Below, in pieces: positions 54,991 to 64,000 of a stretch of DNA of 64,000 nt (positions are counted from its first letter, which is position 1; each line of letters begins with the position of its first letter). Both the position numbers and the translations under genes were made by a program. Under the pieces are notes generated by a model that had not been told where the DNA came from, did not search any database, and saw nothing but the letters and a program-made list of their open reading frames with translations. Source of the stretch: Xenopus tropicalis (Eukaryota; Chordata; Amphibia; Anura; Pipidae); assembly GCF_000004195.4 (NCBI RefSeq), contig NC_030681.2, forward strand, positions 137,237,506 through 137,301,505, written 5' to 3'.

Positions 54991-56487
54991 TAAGTAAGCC
55001 TTTTTGTACCAAAAAGGATTAAAAGATGTGCTGTCATCCAACTGCTTGTTACAATAATGACTGACACACGTGGGTGGAAGCTTTGTGTTTAATTAAATGT
55101 AGTTACTGCACATTAAGTCATTTTGCTGTCATTTGTGCATACAGAAGGGGTGGGAGTCGGGTGGCACATGGGTGACCCCTGGAATTCCTCTAGCTTAGAC
55201 ATCATTCAGAGCATTCAGACATGGAAGGTGCTAGGGAGCCCTGTATTTATAAAATGCTTATGTACAAGTCTATTGATCTCATACATGGTGCCGAGAGTAA
55301 CTTGCTCCTTTTAGTGGTGCAATTGCTCCATGTATGCGCCCCTTAGTGCTCCATCACTTGGATTGGTAAAGGAGCCCTTATATGTTTTTGCTTTTGGTTA
55401 CTAACCTATAAGTGTCAAAATCAAATTATTTCCTTTTAATAACTGTTTTTAGTGTTACCTGCACCACATTTGGACACCTCTGTATCCATTTATATGATGT
55501 ACAGTGATGACACATGATGCAACCGCCCACAGCAAGGGGCTCTATAACCAACTTATAACTGCAGCCTATCAGCTCTTTGCTTTCACTCTGTAGCTAATTG
55601 TTGATGGGTCTTCATTACTGATTTAGCAAATGGTCAGTTCTGTACACAGATATTGATTGTTGACCAATATTTGCAACTTTATAGCTTAATCCTGTTAATG
55701 AGATAAAATGTTTTTCACAATCTGGGTATGTCTGTATTTTTTTAAAGGACAGCCCAAATAAATATAAATAATAATAATATATTTATTTGGGCTGTCTAAC
55801 CTACTGTAACCCTTCATCGTTTAATCGAAGTCCCTTGTTTGTGTAACTTCCTGTTAGTGATGAGACAATCTGTCCTGTCTAGCTTCCCCCAAAAATTCTC
55901 AAAACTGCTGAAAAATTGGCAAAATCTATGATAACCCATTGCGACCAATCAGATGTTAAATTTCAGGATTCTAACTAAACTAAACCTGTAAAAGCTAATT
56001 TCTAATTGGCTGCTATGGGTTATAGGCCAATAGTGAACTTTCCCTAACTGTGCTAGCCACCATAACTAACTGTTAGCCTTTTCTCAAATCAGTCTGCTGT
56101 TCTTAGAAAGAAGAAACATGTTTATGACACATCCACAAGAGCAACAGAACATGATCAACAACTTACTTTTCTTCTCTCTAGTAGGAAGGTGTAAATTAAT
56201 AACCCTCCTTTCGTTACTCTTTCCGAAATATAGGCACGTTTACATTTATTTGCACAATTATGACATTTTTTGCCATCTCAAAATGCAGGATGTGGGCGGA
56301 ACAGTGTGATAGCAAAACTTTTCTGTGGGCTATGGGACTAGATGTGCATATTTTCCGATATTCCACCGCAGCGAGCATTCTGGCATGTTTTATTATAAAT
56401 GAGTAATCTTGTGGGTGGCCCCAGAATGCTGCATTCAAGTTCACCCAATATCAATGACAAAATTGCGGGCAACGTGTTATTATGGCA
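54991..56487. other. Gene-free stretch with one perfect hairpin
   Basis: The hairpin at 55748-55796 is listed separately. 55915-56030 holds the AACCCATTGCGACCAATCAG / GGCTGCTATGGGTTAT inverse pair of a decayed MITE. No genes. Confidence 0.4.
55748..55796. repeat. Perfect hairpin, 18-bp stem
   Basis: GACAGCCCAAATAAATAT (55748-55765) and ATATTTATTTGGGCTGTC (55779-55796) are exact inverses around a 13-base AT loop. Probably the whole of a tiny MITE or the remnant of one; flanks TTTAAAG and TAACC. Confidence 0.85.
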
Positions 56488-56569
56488 TGTTACATAGTTA
56501 CATAGTTACATAGGGTTGAAAAAAGACCAGATTCCATCAGGTTCAACCCTTCCAAGTAAACCCAGCACA

Positions 56570-58160
56570 TACAAACCCATACTGATCTATCTATCCACTC
56601 ACATACAGACCCATACTGACCTATCTATCCACTCACATACAGACCCATACTGACCTATCTATCCACTCACATACAGACCCATACTGACCTATCTATCCAC
56701 TCACATACAGACCCATACTGACCTATCTATCCACTCACATACAGACCCATACTGACCTATCTATCCACTCACATACAGACCCATACTGACCTATCTATCC
56801 ACTCACATACAGACCCACACTGACCTATCTATCCACTCACATACTGACCCATACTGACCTATCTATCCACTCACATACAGACCCATACTGACCTATCTAT
56901 CCACTCACATACAGACCCATACTGACCTATCTATATACTCACATACAGACCCACACTAACCTATCTATCCACTCACATACAGACCCACACTAACCTATCT
57001 ATCCACTCACATATAGACCCATACTGACCTATCTATCCACTCACATACAGACCCACACTGACCTATCTATCCACTCACATACAGACCCATACTGACCTAT
57101 CTATCCACTCACATACAGACCCATACTGACCTATCTATCCACTCACATACAGACCCATACTGACCTATCTATCCACTCACATACAGACCCATACTGACCT
57201 ATCTATCCACTCACATACAGCCCCACACTGACCTATCTATCCACTCAAATACAGACCCATCTATCCACTCACATACAGACCCATACTGACCTATCTATCC
57301 ACTCACATACAGACCCATACTGACCTATCTATCCACTCACATACAGACCCATACTGACCTATCTATCCACTCACATACAGACCCATACTGACCTATCTAT
57401 CCACTCACATACAGACCCACACTGACCTATCTATCCACTCACATACTGACCCATACTGACCTATCTATCCACTCACATACAGACCCATACTGACCTATCT
57501 ATCCACTCACATACAGACCCATACTGACCTATCTATATACTCACATACAGACCCACACTAACCTATCTATCCACTCACATATAGACCCATACTGACCTAT
57601 CTATCCACTCACATACAGACCCACACTGACCTATCTATCCACTCACATACAGACCCATACTGACCTATCTATCCACTCACATACAGACCCATACTGACCT
57701 ATCTATACACTCACATACAGACCCACACTGACCTATCTATACACTCACATACAGACCCATACTGGCCTATCTATCCACTCACATACAGACCCACACTGAC
57801 CTATCTATCCACTCACATACAGACCCATACTGACCTATCTATATACTCACATACAGACCCATACTGACCTATCTATCCACTCACATACAGACCCACACTG
57901 ACCTATCTATCCACTCACATACAGACCCATACTGACCTATCTATATACTCACATACAGACCCACACTGACCTATCTATCCACTCACATACAGACCCATAC
58001 TGACCTATCTATCCACTCACATACAGACCCATACTGACCTATCTATCCACTCACATACAGACCCATACTGACCTATCTATCCACTCACATACAGACCCAC
58101 ACTGACCTATCTATCCACTCACATACAGACCCATACTTACCTATCTATCCACTCGCATAC
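56570..58160. repeat. 34-bp tandem repeat, about 46 copies
   Basis: The unit (plus strand) is ACTGACCTATCTATCCACTC followed by ACATACAGACCCAT. Variants (CACACTAACC, TATATACTC, ATACTGACCC, ATATAGACC) mark individual units. One unit near 57243 is shortened by 10 bp. Stretches about 602 bp apart carry the same series of variants. Confidence 0.97.
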
Positions 58161-58186
58161 ATAAACCATATATACCAACATTAATA

Positions 58187-58378
58187 CTAACTGTAGATAT
58201 TAGTATCACAATAGCCTTGGATACTATGCATGTTCAAGAACTCATCTAGGCCCCTCTTATAGGCATTAACAGAATCTGCCATCACAACATCACTAGGAAG
58301 GGCATTCCCCAACCTCACTGCCCTCACCGAGAAAAAACACTTAAGCTGTTGTGCATGGGAAAACTCCCTAGTGTTCAC
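58187..58378 (-). pseudogene. Reverse transcriptase C-terminus of the LINE
   Basis: 64 codons end with FFSVRAVRLGNALPSDVV, then SVNAYKRGLDEFLNMHSIQG and a stop. This fits the usual end of L2/CR1 ORF2 (FF..R.V.LWN.LP..VV.A.S.N.FK..LD), with G in place of the common W. The beginning is not a real start: the element is truncated there (about 58380) and the first residues are only the frame's first Met. The rest of the reverse transcriptase and the endonuclease are absent. Confidence 0.85.
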
Positions 58379-58382
58379 TTGT

Positions 58383-59572
58383 GTGTTCTAACTCAAAGGC
58401 ATATAACTTTTGCAGTTGTAATTAGAAAAAAAGAAAGTGCTTTTTCTTACTTTTCCCTGAGTCCTCTACCACCTGTCCCTCTTGTCCTCAACCTCGCAGA
58501 TGTGAGCTCTGGCTTTGGGCATGCATGCCTGGCTCAGCCCTTTCTAGCTGCATGAACATCTTTCACCTACTTGCTGACCAACACTGATGATGCTAGTGCC
58601 CCACTTGTTTGGATTTTTATTGCTAACCTTTGCCTGTTTCTGAGATTGCAGCCTGGTAGTCTTTTGATTTGAACTTGTCCTGATTCTGACAATCATTTCT
58701 GTCTGCCCCAACGTCAACTGGAAACTGACTTGCGAATCTAGACTTTGGCCTTTCTAGACTTCATTTCCAATACCTGGGACTTCTACTTCTCTATCACTAT
58801 TCTACTCAAGGCCCTGTTTGCATTTTCAGGGAGTCAATGAAAGTGTCATCAATTTTCAAATCTGTAAATTGTGGAGCTTCTTTTTTAAATCAAATATACT
58901 TAAAAATTTACAAAACCTTAATGTTTGCTTATTTTAAAAAATGAATGAAACACCATCAAAAACACCAAAAGACCAACAATAATTAAAGCAGTAGATGTTA
59001 AATAACAATCAAAAGTAATTTATTAGGACAGAAGGAGCAGTCTAACGCATTTCATGCCCTATGGGGCACTAACTCGTAGGCTCATTTCTTTTTAATTTTG
59101 CCTAGTACCACTCCTACTGACTTCTACATGAACCCCCAAGCTTTTTAGATGCTGAAGTTTTACGTTTGTATTTTTTTAGATATTTACTCTTTTTTACTAA
59201 ATATTGGTCATTCAACTATTAGAAACCATAATTTGAGTTTGGGAGTTTTTGCGCAATAAAAGTTGAATCGTGGAAAAACATTCAAATTTGAATGTTGAAA
59301 ATCAGGCCCTTGGTGTGCATGTACTAGGGCAGGAGAGAAACCTGAGTAGATTTTTGACCAAGCGAATGTGGAGAACCAATTGGTAGGAGGCTTTCTGCTG
59401 AGCCATACTATTAGGCCTCAACAGATGGTTCTTCTACTCTCATGGAGTACAGCAGGAGCATTTGTTTTCACTTTTAATATTTTTATTTATTGCAAGTTGG
59501 TTGCATTATTTTTTAACACTGCAACATATGAATCATCAGTCAACTGCAACATAACTTGTACTGTTTCACATA
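58383..59572. other. Gene-free stretch
   Basis: 59115-59310 holds AT-rich MITE-like inverse blocks (AACATTCAAATTTGAATGTT palindrome near 59278). No genes. Confidence 0.4.
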
Positions 59573-61091
59573 CAGGTATGGGACCTGCTATGCAGAATTT
59601 TCAGGACCTGAGGTTTTACAGATTGGGGGTGTTTCTGTAACTTGGATCTCCATACTATCAGTCTGCTAAAAAAAAATTTAAACAGCAAATAAACCTATTC
59701 TACCTTCAAAGTAGATTTATTATATCTTAGTTGGGATCAAGTACAGGTACTGTTTTATTATTACAGAGAAAAGGGAATCATTTAACCATTAAATAAACCC
59801 AATAGGGCTGTTCTGCCCCCAATAAGGGGTAATTATATCTTAGTTGGGATCAAGTACAGGTACTGTTTTATTATTACAGAGAAAAGGGAATCATTTAACC
59901 ATTAAATAAACCCAATAAGGCTGTTCTGCCCCAATAAGGGGTAATTATATCTTAGTTGGGATCAAGTACAGGTACTGTTTTATTATTACAGAGAAAAGGG
60001 AATCATTTAACCATTAAATAAACCCAATAGGGCTGTTCTGCCCCCAATAAGGGGTAATTATATCTTAGTTGGGATCAAGTACAGGTACTGTTTTATGACT
60101 GGGCAGCGTCAATGTTCTTGATCGTCCTATGGCACACTAACTTCAACTAGCCCACCTACCCCTTCCAAAGGTCCCCAAATAAATTGACACCGAGTCCAGT
60201 ATGGAATTGTAAAGGCCACAGCTTTATTTATACAAACAGTATTTTACATATACATGTAAATCTATAACAAATAACAGCAAGAGGGGAATGCTTGCCACCA
60301 CACAGAACAAACCTCCGGAGTGAACTGGCCCCCCTGCCATGCCGGCCCCCAGGAGCAGCTGCACTCTGGTGGACAAATGGTAGCAGGTGAGTCTCATTCC
60401 GTATCAATGCCTCCTGGGCCCAATACCCATGAAGGTACTGACCCATACTCCGCTAGGCAGGGGAACCTGAGCCCCGAACTGTTGAATATGAGATAAAGTA
60501 ATTGTGCATGTTTCCTGTTGAATCCGCTGATGCTGTTCTAGGACTGGAGTCTTATGTATAAGGCTTCATGTTGAATCTGCTGTTATGTTTTCTCTGCTAT
60601 TTTATTCTTACTGTGTTATGGAGTTAGCTTCTTGTTGAGCATTACAGAATTACTCCAGCAGCTACTTGTCTGTGTGTTACTCTACCTGTATATTCCATGA
60701 ACACAACACATACAGTACCACTTGGCAAGCATTCCCTACCACTTGCACCACTGCTGTGACTGAAACAACAAGGGAGGGTGGGCTTTTTATTACCCTTTCT
60801 GCTACTGACCATGCGAGAGGAAGCAGAACTCCCTGCACCCCTTTATATCCTCTCCCAAGCCACTCCTATCACGCCACCCTTGTTACTGCCCAGCTTCTTC
60901 TTATCCTCCCTGCCTTCCTAGTCTGGTCAAGGCTCCCTTGTTACTCCTTTGGTGTCCGGGGAGCATCATTAATACAGAGAAAAAGAAGATCATTTTTAAA
61001 AATGGGAATTATTAGTTTAAAATAAACTTCCCTTCCTGTAATGTGGAGCTTTCTGGATAACGGGTTTCCTGGATAATGGGTCCTATACCTG
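59573..61091 (-). mobile_element. 113-bp-repeat MITE, reverse, about 4 units, split by an insertion
   Basis: Begins CAGGTATGGGACCTGC after TA (59571-59572), right arm in reverse, a degenerate unit, then three good units to about 60095. The sequence then breaks off inside the AAAACAGTACC/TACTGTTTTA part and resumes near 60965 with AATACAGAGAAAAAGAAG, the left arm in reverse, and ends GGGTCCTATACCTG before TA (61092-61093). The DNA between is foreign. Confidence 0.88.
60096..60964 (-). mobile_element. LTR-like insertion inside the 113-bp-repeat MITE
   Basis: The insert reads TGACTGGGCAGCG...GGGGAGCATCA, so it begins TG and ends CA in either direction. On the minus strand GATATAAAGGGG (about 60855-60844) would be a TATA box and AATAAAGCTGTGGCC (about 60234-60220) a poly(A) signal region, the order expected of an LTR. 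It shares segments with 29880-30735. No clean target duplication was found (left flank GTTTTA, right flank TTAATAC). No open frame supports internal genes, so a solo LTR is the best guess. Confidence 0.55.
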
Positions 61092-61238
61092 TATGACAAA
61101 AAAATGATATTAGATTTTCTTTTTTACTATTTACTGCAATTAAAAAAAAACACACAAAAACATACATTACTACATATACAAGTAGCACTAGAAAGGCACT
61201 TGATATGTTCTCCGTCGGCCTGCACTGATGCATTCTTG
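61092..61238. other. Short gene-free stretch
   Basis: Nothing recognised. Confidence 0.35.
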
Positions 61239-61246
61239 CACACATT

Positions 61247-61475
61247 CAGGGTCGTAATGGGCCACCAGGCCACTGAGAAAAAACCCGGTGGGCCCCGGCC
61301 CAATCCCCGCAGGGTGCTCTACTGATCAGCCGGTCTCCCTCCCCCAACGTGCTCCAGGTAATTTTACTTTATGCACACTCAGAGGAGGGGGTCGGACGGG
61401 TTTTGGGGGACCCCTGGGGGGGGGGGGGTGAAAATAGTGGGCCAGGTGGGCTCTGCACCCCCCATTCCAACCCTG
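61247..61475. mobile_element. hAT MITE, 229 bp, with perfect 8-bp target duplication
   Basis: CACACATT is present exactly at 61239-61246 and 61476-61483. Ends CAGGGTCGTAATGGG and (inverse) CAGGGTTGGAATGGG match at 13 of 15. A G-run of about 14 lies near 61417. Related in style to the fragment at 21726. Confidence 0.9.
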
Positions 61476-61483
61476 CACACATT

Positions 61484-62045
61484 GATCCAAGCAAACCCTG
61501 GAGTTACTGTCAGCCTATACCTAATGGTACCTAAATGGTTCCCCAAGCGGGTCAATATCTGCAACTGGCAGTGGCTTACACCAAGTGAATGAGATGCTAA
61601 TGTCATTTGCTGGAAGTGATACAATTCAAACACAACTGCAGGTGGAAAAAAAATGTGTTTCACAACCTGAGCACCATTTACTAAAACAGAAACTAATATA
61701 TATATCCATATTTACGTGCAACGTTCAGTGGATTCAGTTTAGCCGGCCTCTGCAATTACACTCAAATTCTGGAGGGAACGCTGCAGTGTGGGTAAGAAAA
61801 ATGATCATTTTGTGTCCAACTTCTGTATTTTAAGAGTTATTGAAATGTACCAAAGCAAAGCCCAATAAAAGTTATGTAAGATTCCTAGCAGCAGGGATGC
61901 TCTATGCATAATATAACAGTTTTATTGCTAGTTAGCTTCCCTGCTAGCTTCAACACATGTCAATTTAAGCCCCTCTCATATTTTTCAGACTTCAGTTTAT
62001 TGGCATTATTATTTAGTACGTCTGTTATCCCATACCTTTATTTAC
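61484..62045. other. Gene-free stretch
   Basis: No gene or repeat recognised. Confidence 0.4.
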
Positions 62046-62049
62046 TTAA

Positions 62050-62318
62050 AGGGGAATTCCAGATTCCGAACCAGGGGAGCAGGGAATTGTGGGATTGGGA
62101 GGGTGCAGGCTGAAGGCAGGCTGAGGATAGGCGACTACTGTTACATTTTGAGTCTCAGAGTAGCCAGATCAGCAGGGGAACAGGGGGCGGGGCTTAGGGA
62201 ACTGTTATACCATATTATTACATTCAAAATGAAAAGGCTGCATATTTTTTACTTGATATATATTGCAAAGTTGCTTATGTTTACAAAAAGTTCAAGTTGT
62301 GTTTGGGTGGAGGTCCCC
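62050..62318. mobile_element. TTAA-target MITE, 269 bp
   Basis: TTAA at 62046-62049 and 62319-62322. The left end AGGGGAATTCC and right end GGAGGTCCCCT (inverse AGGGGACCTCC) are inverted repeats. Same target type as 13364 and 63354. Confidence 0.75.
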
Positions 62319-62420
62319 TTTAACACAGGCAGAGTGTTCTGCACAATTCCATGCTATATATTGCACCTAATATCAGGACTCACGTAACAATTATTGGATA
62401 TGTTTTTGAACAAGCAGAAT

Positions 62421-62598
62421 ATCCAAGGCTATTGTGATACTAATATCTACAGTTAGTATTAGTGGTTGTATATATAGTTTATGTATGTGAGTGTATAGAT
62501 AGGTTAGTATAGGTTGTGTGTGCTGGGTTTACTTGGAAGGGTTGAACTTGATGGACTCTGGTCTTTTTTCAACCCTATGTAACTATGTAACTATAAAG
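62421..62598 (+). mobile_element. LINE 3' end, copy without the 34-bp array
   Basis: ATCCAAGGCTATTGTGATAC then TAATATCTACAGTTAGTA match the minus strand of 58230-58187. Only about one 34-bp unit follows (TGTATGTGAGTGTATAGATA at 62483), then TGCTGGGTTTACTTGGAAGG, GGTTGAACTTGATGG and TTTTTTCAACCCTATGTAAC with its tail. This is a direct reference for the amplified copy. Confidence 0.88.
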
Positions 62599-63260
62599 AC
62601 ATAATGTCATTGGTTCTCTGTGTTGATCAGCTGGTGTCTGAACATTTTAGTATTCACTAAATATCCGGTTTATTTGATTAATGTTATTTTTGTTTACTGC
62701 TTATTTTATATATGACTTGCTATTGATTACCAAAATAGTCCCTTGTCACCAGCCATAAGTCATATTATTCTAGAACAGCCTTTCTCCTGTGTTGTCTTGC
62801 TGATGAGATCCCAAGGCATTGGCATAAGCCAAGCGGATTGCCACACTGAAATACCTCATCTACTGCTCTCTCTTGCAATCAAAACAGCCCAGCCCTAAGA
62901 ACCGACTCAAAATAAATAGCAAAATACGATTACGAAAGAGATGGGGAAAGAAGGGATTGCGACGAAAAGAAAAGCAGTCGCCAGAGCTGTGTGTGTGCGC
63001 GTAGCTTACCACAAGAAAAGGACCTCAAAGCTGTTTGGTTCAAAGACAAATGAAGACCAAGGTTAAAAGCTTTGTTGTGTTTCATAGTTACTTCATGGTA
63101 GTTTTGTTTTCTTAGAGATTTTAGCAATTGTTACGAATCCAAAGATCCAGATGTTTGGGGTTTGTAGGCAGCAGCAATCTGTGGTGCTAAATGCATTGGT
63201 TCTCCATAGCCGGGCTTGGTTTAACCCCCCAAAATCTGGATTCCAAGCTTCATGGAGAAG
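62599..63260. other. Gene-free stretch
   Basis: No gene. Short frames without domains. Confidence 0.4.
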
Positions 63261-63265
63261 ATTAA

Positions 63266-64000
63266 GGGGCCCATTTACTAAACAATATTGAGATATATTC
63301 ATATTTTTTCAAAATTATAGAACATTTAGGAATGTATGCAAAAATGTTGTTAAAGGGAAATGAAAGGCAAAATCACTTGGGGGTGCCAAAATGTTAGGCA
63401 CCCCCAAGTGACTTTAACCGCTTACCTCGTACCCCGGGCTGGTGCCCCTGTTAGGAGAAAACAGCACCAGCCCGGGGCACCTGGAGCGGATCGCTTCCTT
63501 CTTCCGGCTTCCGTTGCTGGAATGCCAGCGGTGGGCGCATGCGCAGTAGAGTGAAAAGCCGACTTTAATGTTTAAGTTTGGCTTTTCACTCTACTGCGCA
63601 TGCGCGCGCAGCGAATCAGGAAGAAGCAAGTGCCGGCAGCTACCCCGGGCTGGTGCTGTTCTCTCCTCACAGGGGCACCAGCCCGGGGTAAAAGGTAGGT
63701 GGTCAAAGTCACTTGGGGGTGCCTAAAATTTTGGCACCCCCAAGTGACTTTGACTTTCTTTTTCCTTTAAAATTCCAAGTTTTTTGTGGTTTTCGGTAAA
63801 TTTCCATGAGAAAAGTAGTTTGCGCAAAGAATACGAACATATCGGAATTCATTAACAATTTGGTTACACTTTCATCGAGACTATATTTTCGCCAGGTTTG
63901 ATCTATCGAGTGCCATTGAGTCCTATGGAAGGCTTCCAAAGCCAGAAGTGTTTTCATGGCATTTACGAACTTTTCGGCCCGAATATGTTGTGACTTTCGG
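63266..64000. mobile_element. Older MITE (GGGGCCCATTTACTAA) split by the TTAA MITE, runs off the window
   Basis: GGGGCCCATTTACTAAAC at 63266 starts a region that is interrupted at 63350-63770 and continues as AT-rich, self-complementary sequence (GGTAAATTTCC, TTCGCCAGG, TTCGGCCCGAA). Right end not in the window. Confidence 0.45.
63354..63766. mobile_element. TTAA-target MITE built of nested palindromes, 413 bp
   Basis: TTAA on both sides (63350-63353 and 63767-63770). Each end contains its own hairpin (CACTTGGGGGTGCC paired with GGCACCCCCAAGTG, at 63375-63412 and 63710-63748). Inside come CCCCGGGCTGGTGC/GCACCAGCCCGGGG pairs and, at the centre, GCATGCGCAGTAGAGTGAAA with its inverse TTTCACTCTACTGCGCATGC (63538-63604). 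GC-rich, no coding capacity. Confidence 0.85.

Larger units (their letters stand above)
56488..58382 (-). mobile_element. L2/CR1-type LINE 3' end with expanded 34-bp repeats in the UTR
   Basis: On the minus strand: reverse transcriptase C-terminus (58378-58187), a short UTR, about 46 copies of a 34-bp unit (58160-56570), then TGCTGGGTTTACTTGGAAGG, GGTTGAACCTGATGG and TTTTTTCAACCCTATGTAAC with a TATGTAAC-type tail (56488-56510). The copy at 62421-62598 has the same order of parts but just over one 34-bp unit, so the array was amplified within this insertion or its source. Confidence 0.88.

Noticed and set aside
56570..58160. CRISPR-like array of 34-bp repeats
   Set aside because: Units are directly adjacent with no spacers, and the array is part of a LINE 3' region in vertebrate-type DNA.

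Overview
This is a stretch of vertebrate nuclear DNA that looks like an amphibian genome, most probably Xenopus or a close pipid relative. That assignment is an inference from memory. It rests on the density and style of the repeats: many palindromic MITEs with TTAA targets, a tRNA-derived V-SINE-like element, L2/CR1-type LINE tails ending in TATGTAAC-like repeats, hAT MITEs with 8-bp target duplications, and a MITE carrying a tandemly amplified 113-bp unit. I find no convincing cellular protein-coding exon, no tRNA or rRNA gene and no CRISPR array. The open reading frames are short. The long ones either lie inside minisatellites whose period is a multiple of three, are C-terminal scraps of non-LTR reverse transcriptase, or sit inside transposons. 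The window reads as an intergenic or intronic repeat landscape.

Layout. 0-2 kb: 113-bp-repeat MITE, a short relative of it without the array, then a 21-bp minisatellite. 3.0-3.5 kb: minus-strand LINE tail with reverse transcriptase C-terminus. 4.6-5.1 kb: possible hAT element. 9.5-10.1 kb: SINE split by a 269-bp insertion. 13.3-14.4 kb: TTAA MITE followed by a fourfold CTTC-bearing repeat. 16.0-16.5 kb: SINE split by a hAT MITE. 17.5-19.7 kb: 113-bp-repeat MITE and snapback elements. 20.1-20.7 kb: LINE tails. 23.8-25.0 kb: 113-bp-repeat MITE. 26.4-28.5 kb: snapback insertion with a 15-bp target duplication, local duplications and two palindromic MITEs. 29.4-30.7 kb: LINE tail and LTR-like element. 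31-39 kb: many palindromic MITEs, ending in an insertion that contains a near-canonical hammerhead ribozyme on the minus strand. 42.6-45.1 kb: snapback insertion, nested MITEs, 113-bp-repeat MITE. 45.8-52.3 kb: hAT MITEs and a reverse 113-bp-repeat MITE. 53-55 kb: large inverted repeat. 56.5-58.4 kb: LINE whose 3' region has expanded into about 46 copies of a 34-bp unit. 59.6-61.1 kb: 113-bp-repeat MITE split by an LTR-like insertion. 61-64 kb: further hAT and TTAA MITEs.

The elements form a readable order of insertion: hAT MITE into SINE, hammerhead-type element into SINE, TTAA MITE into an older MITE, LTR-like element into a 113-bp-repeat MITE. The most interesting signals are (1) the hammerhead ribozyme at 38964-39009 minus inside an insertion with an 11-bp target duplication, together with several similar insertions with 11-15-bp duplications and degraded hammerhead-like cores, which suggests Penelope-like element biology, and (2) repeated, independent tandem amplification inside transposons (113-bp and 34-bp units), for which unamplified relatives are present in the same window.
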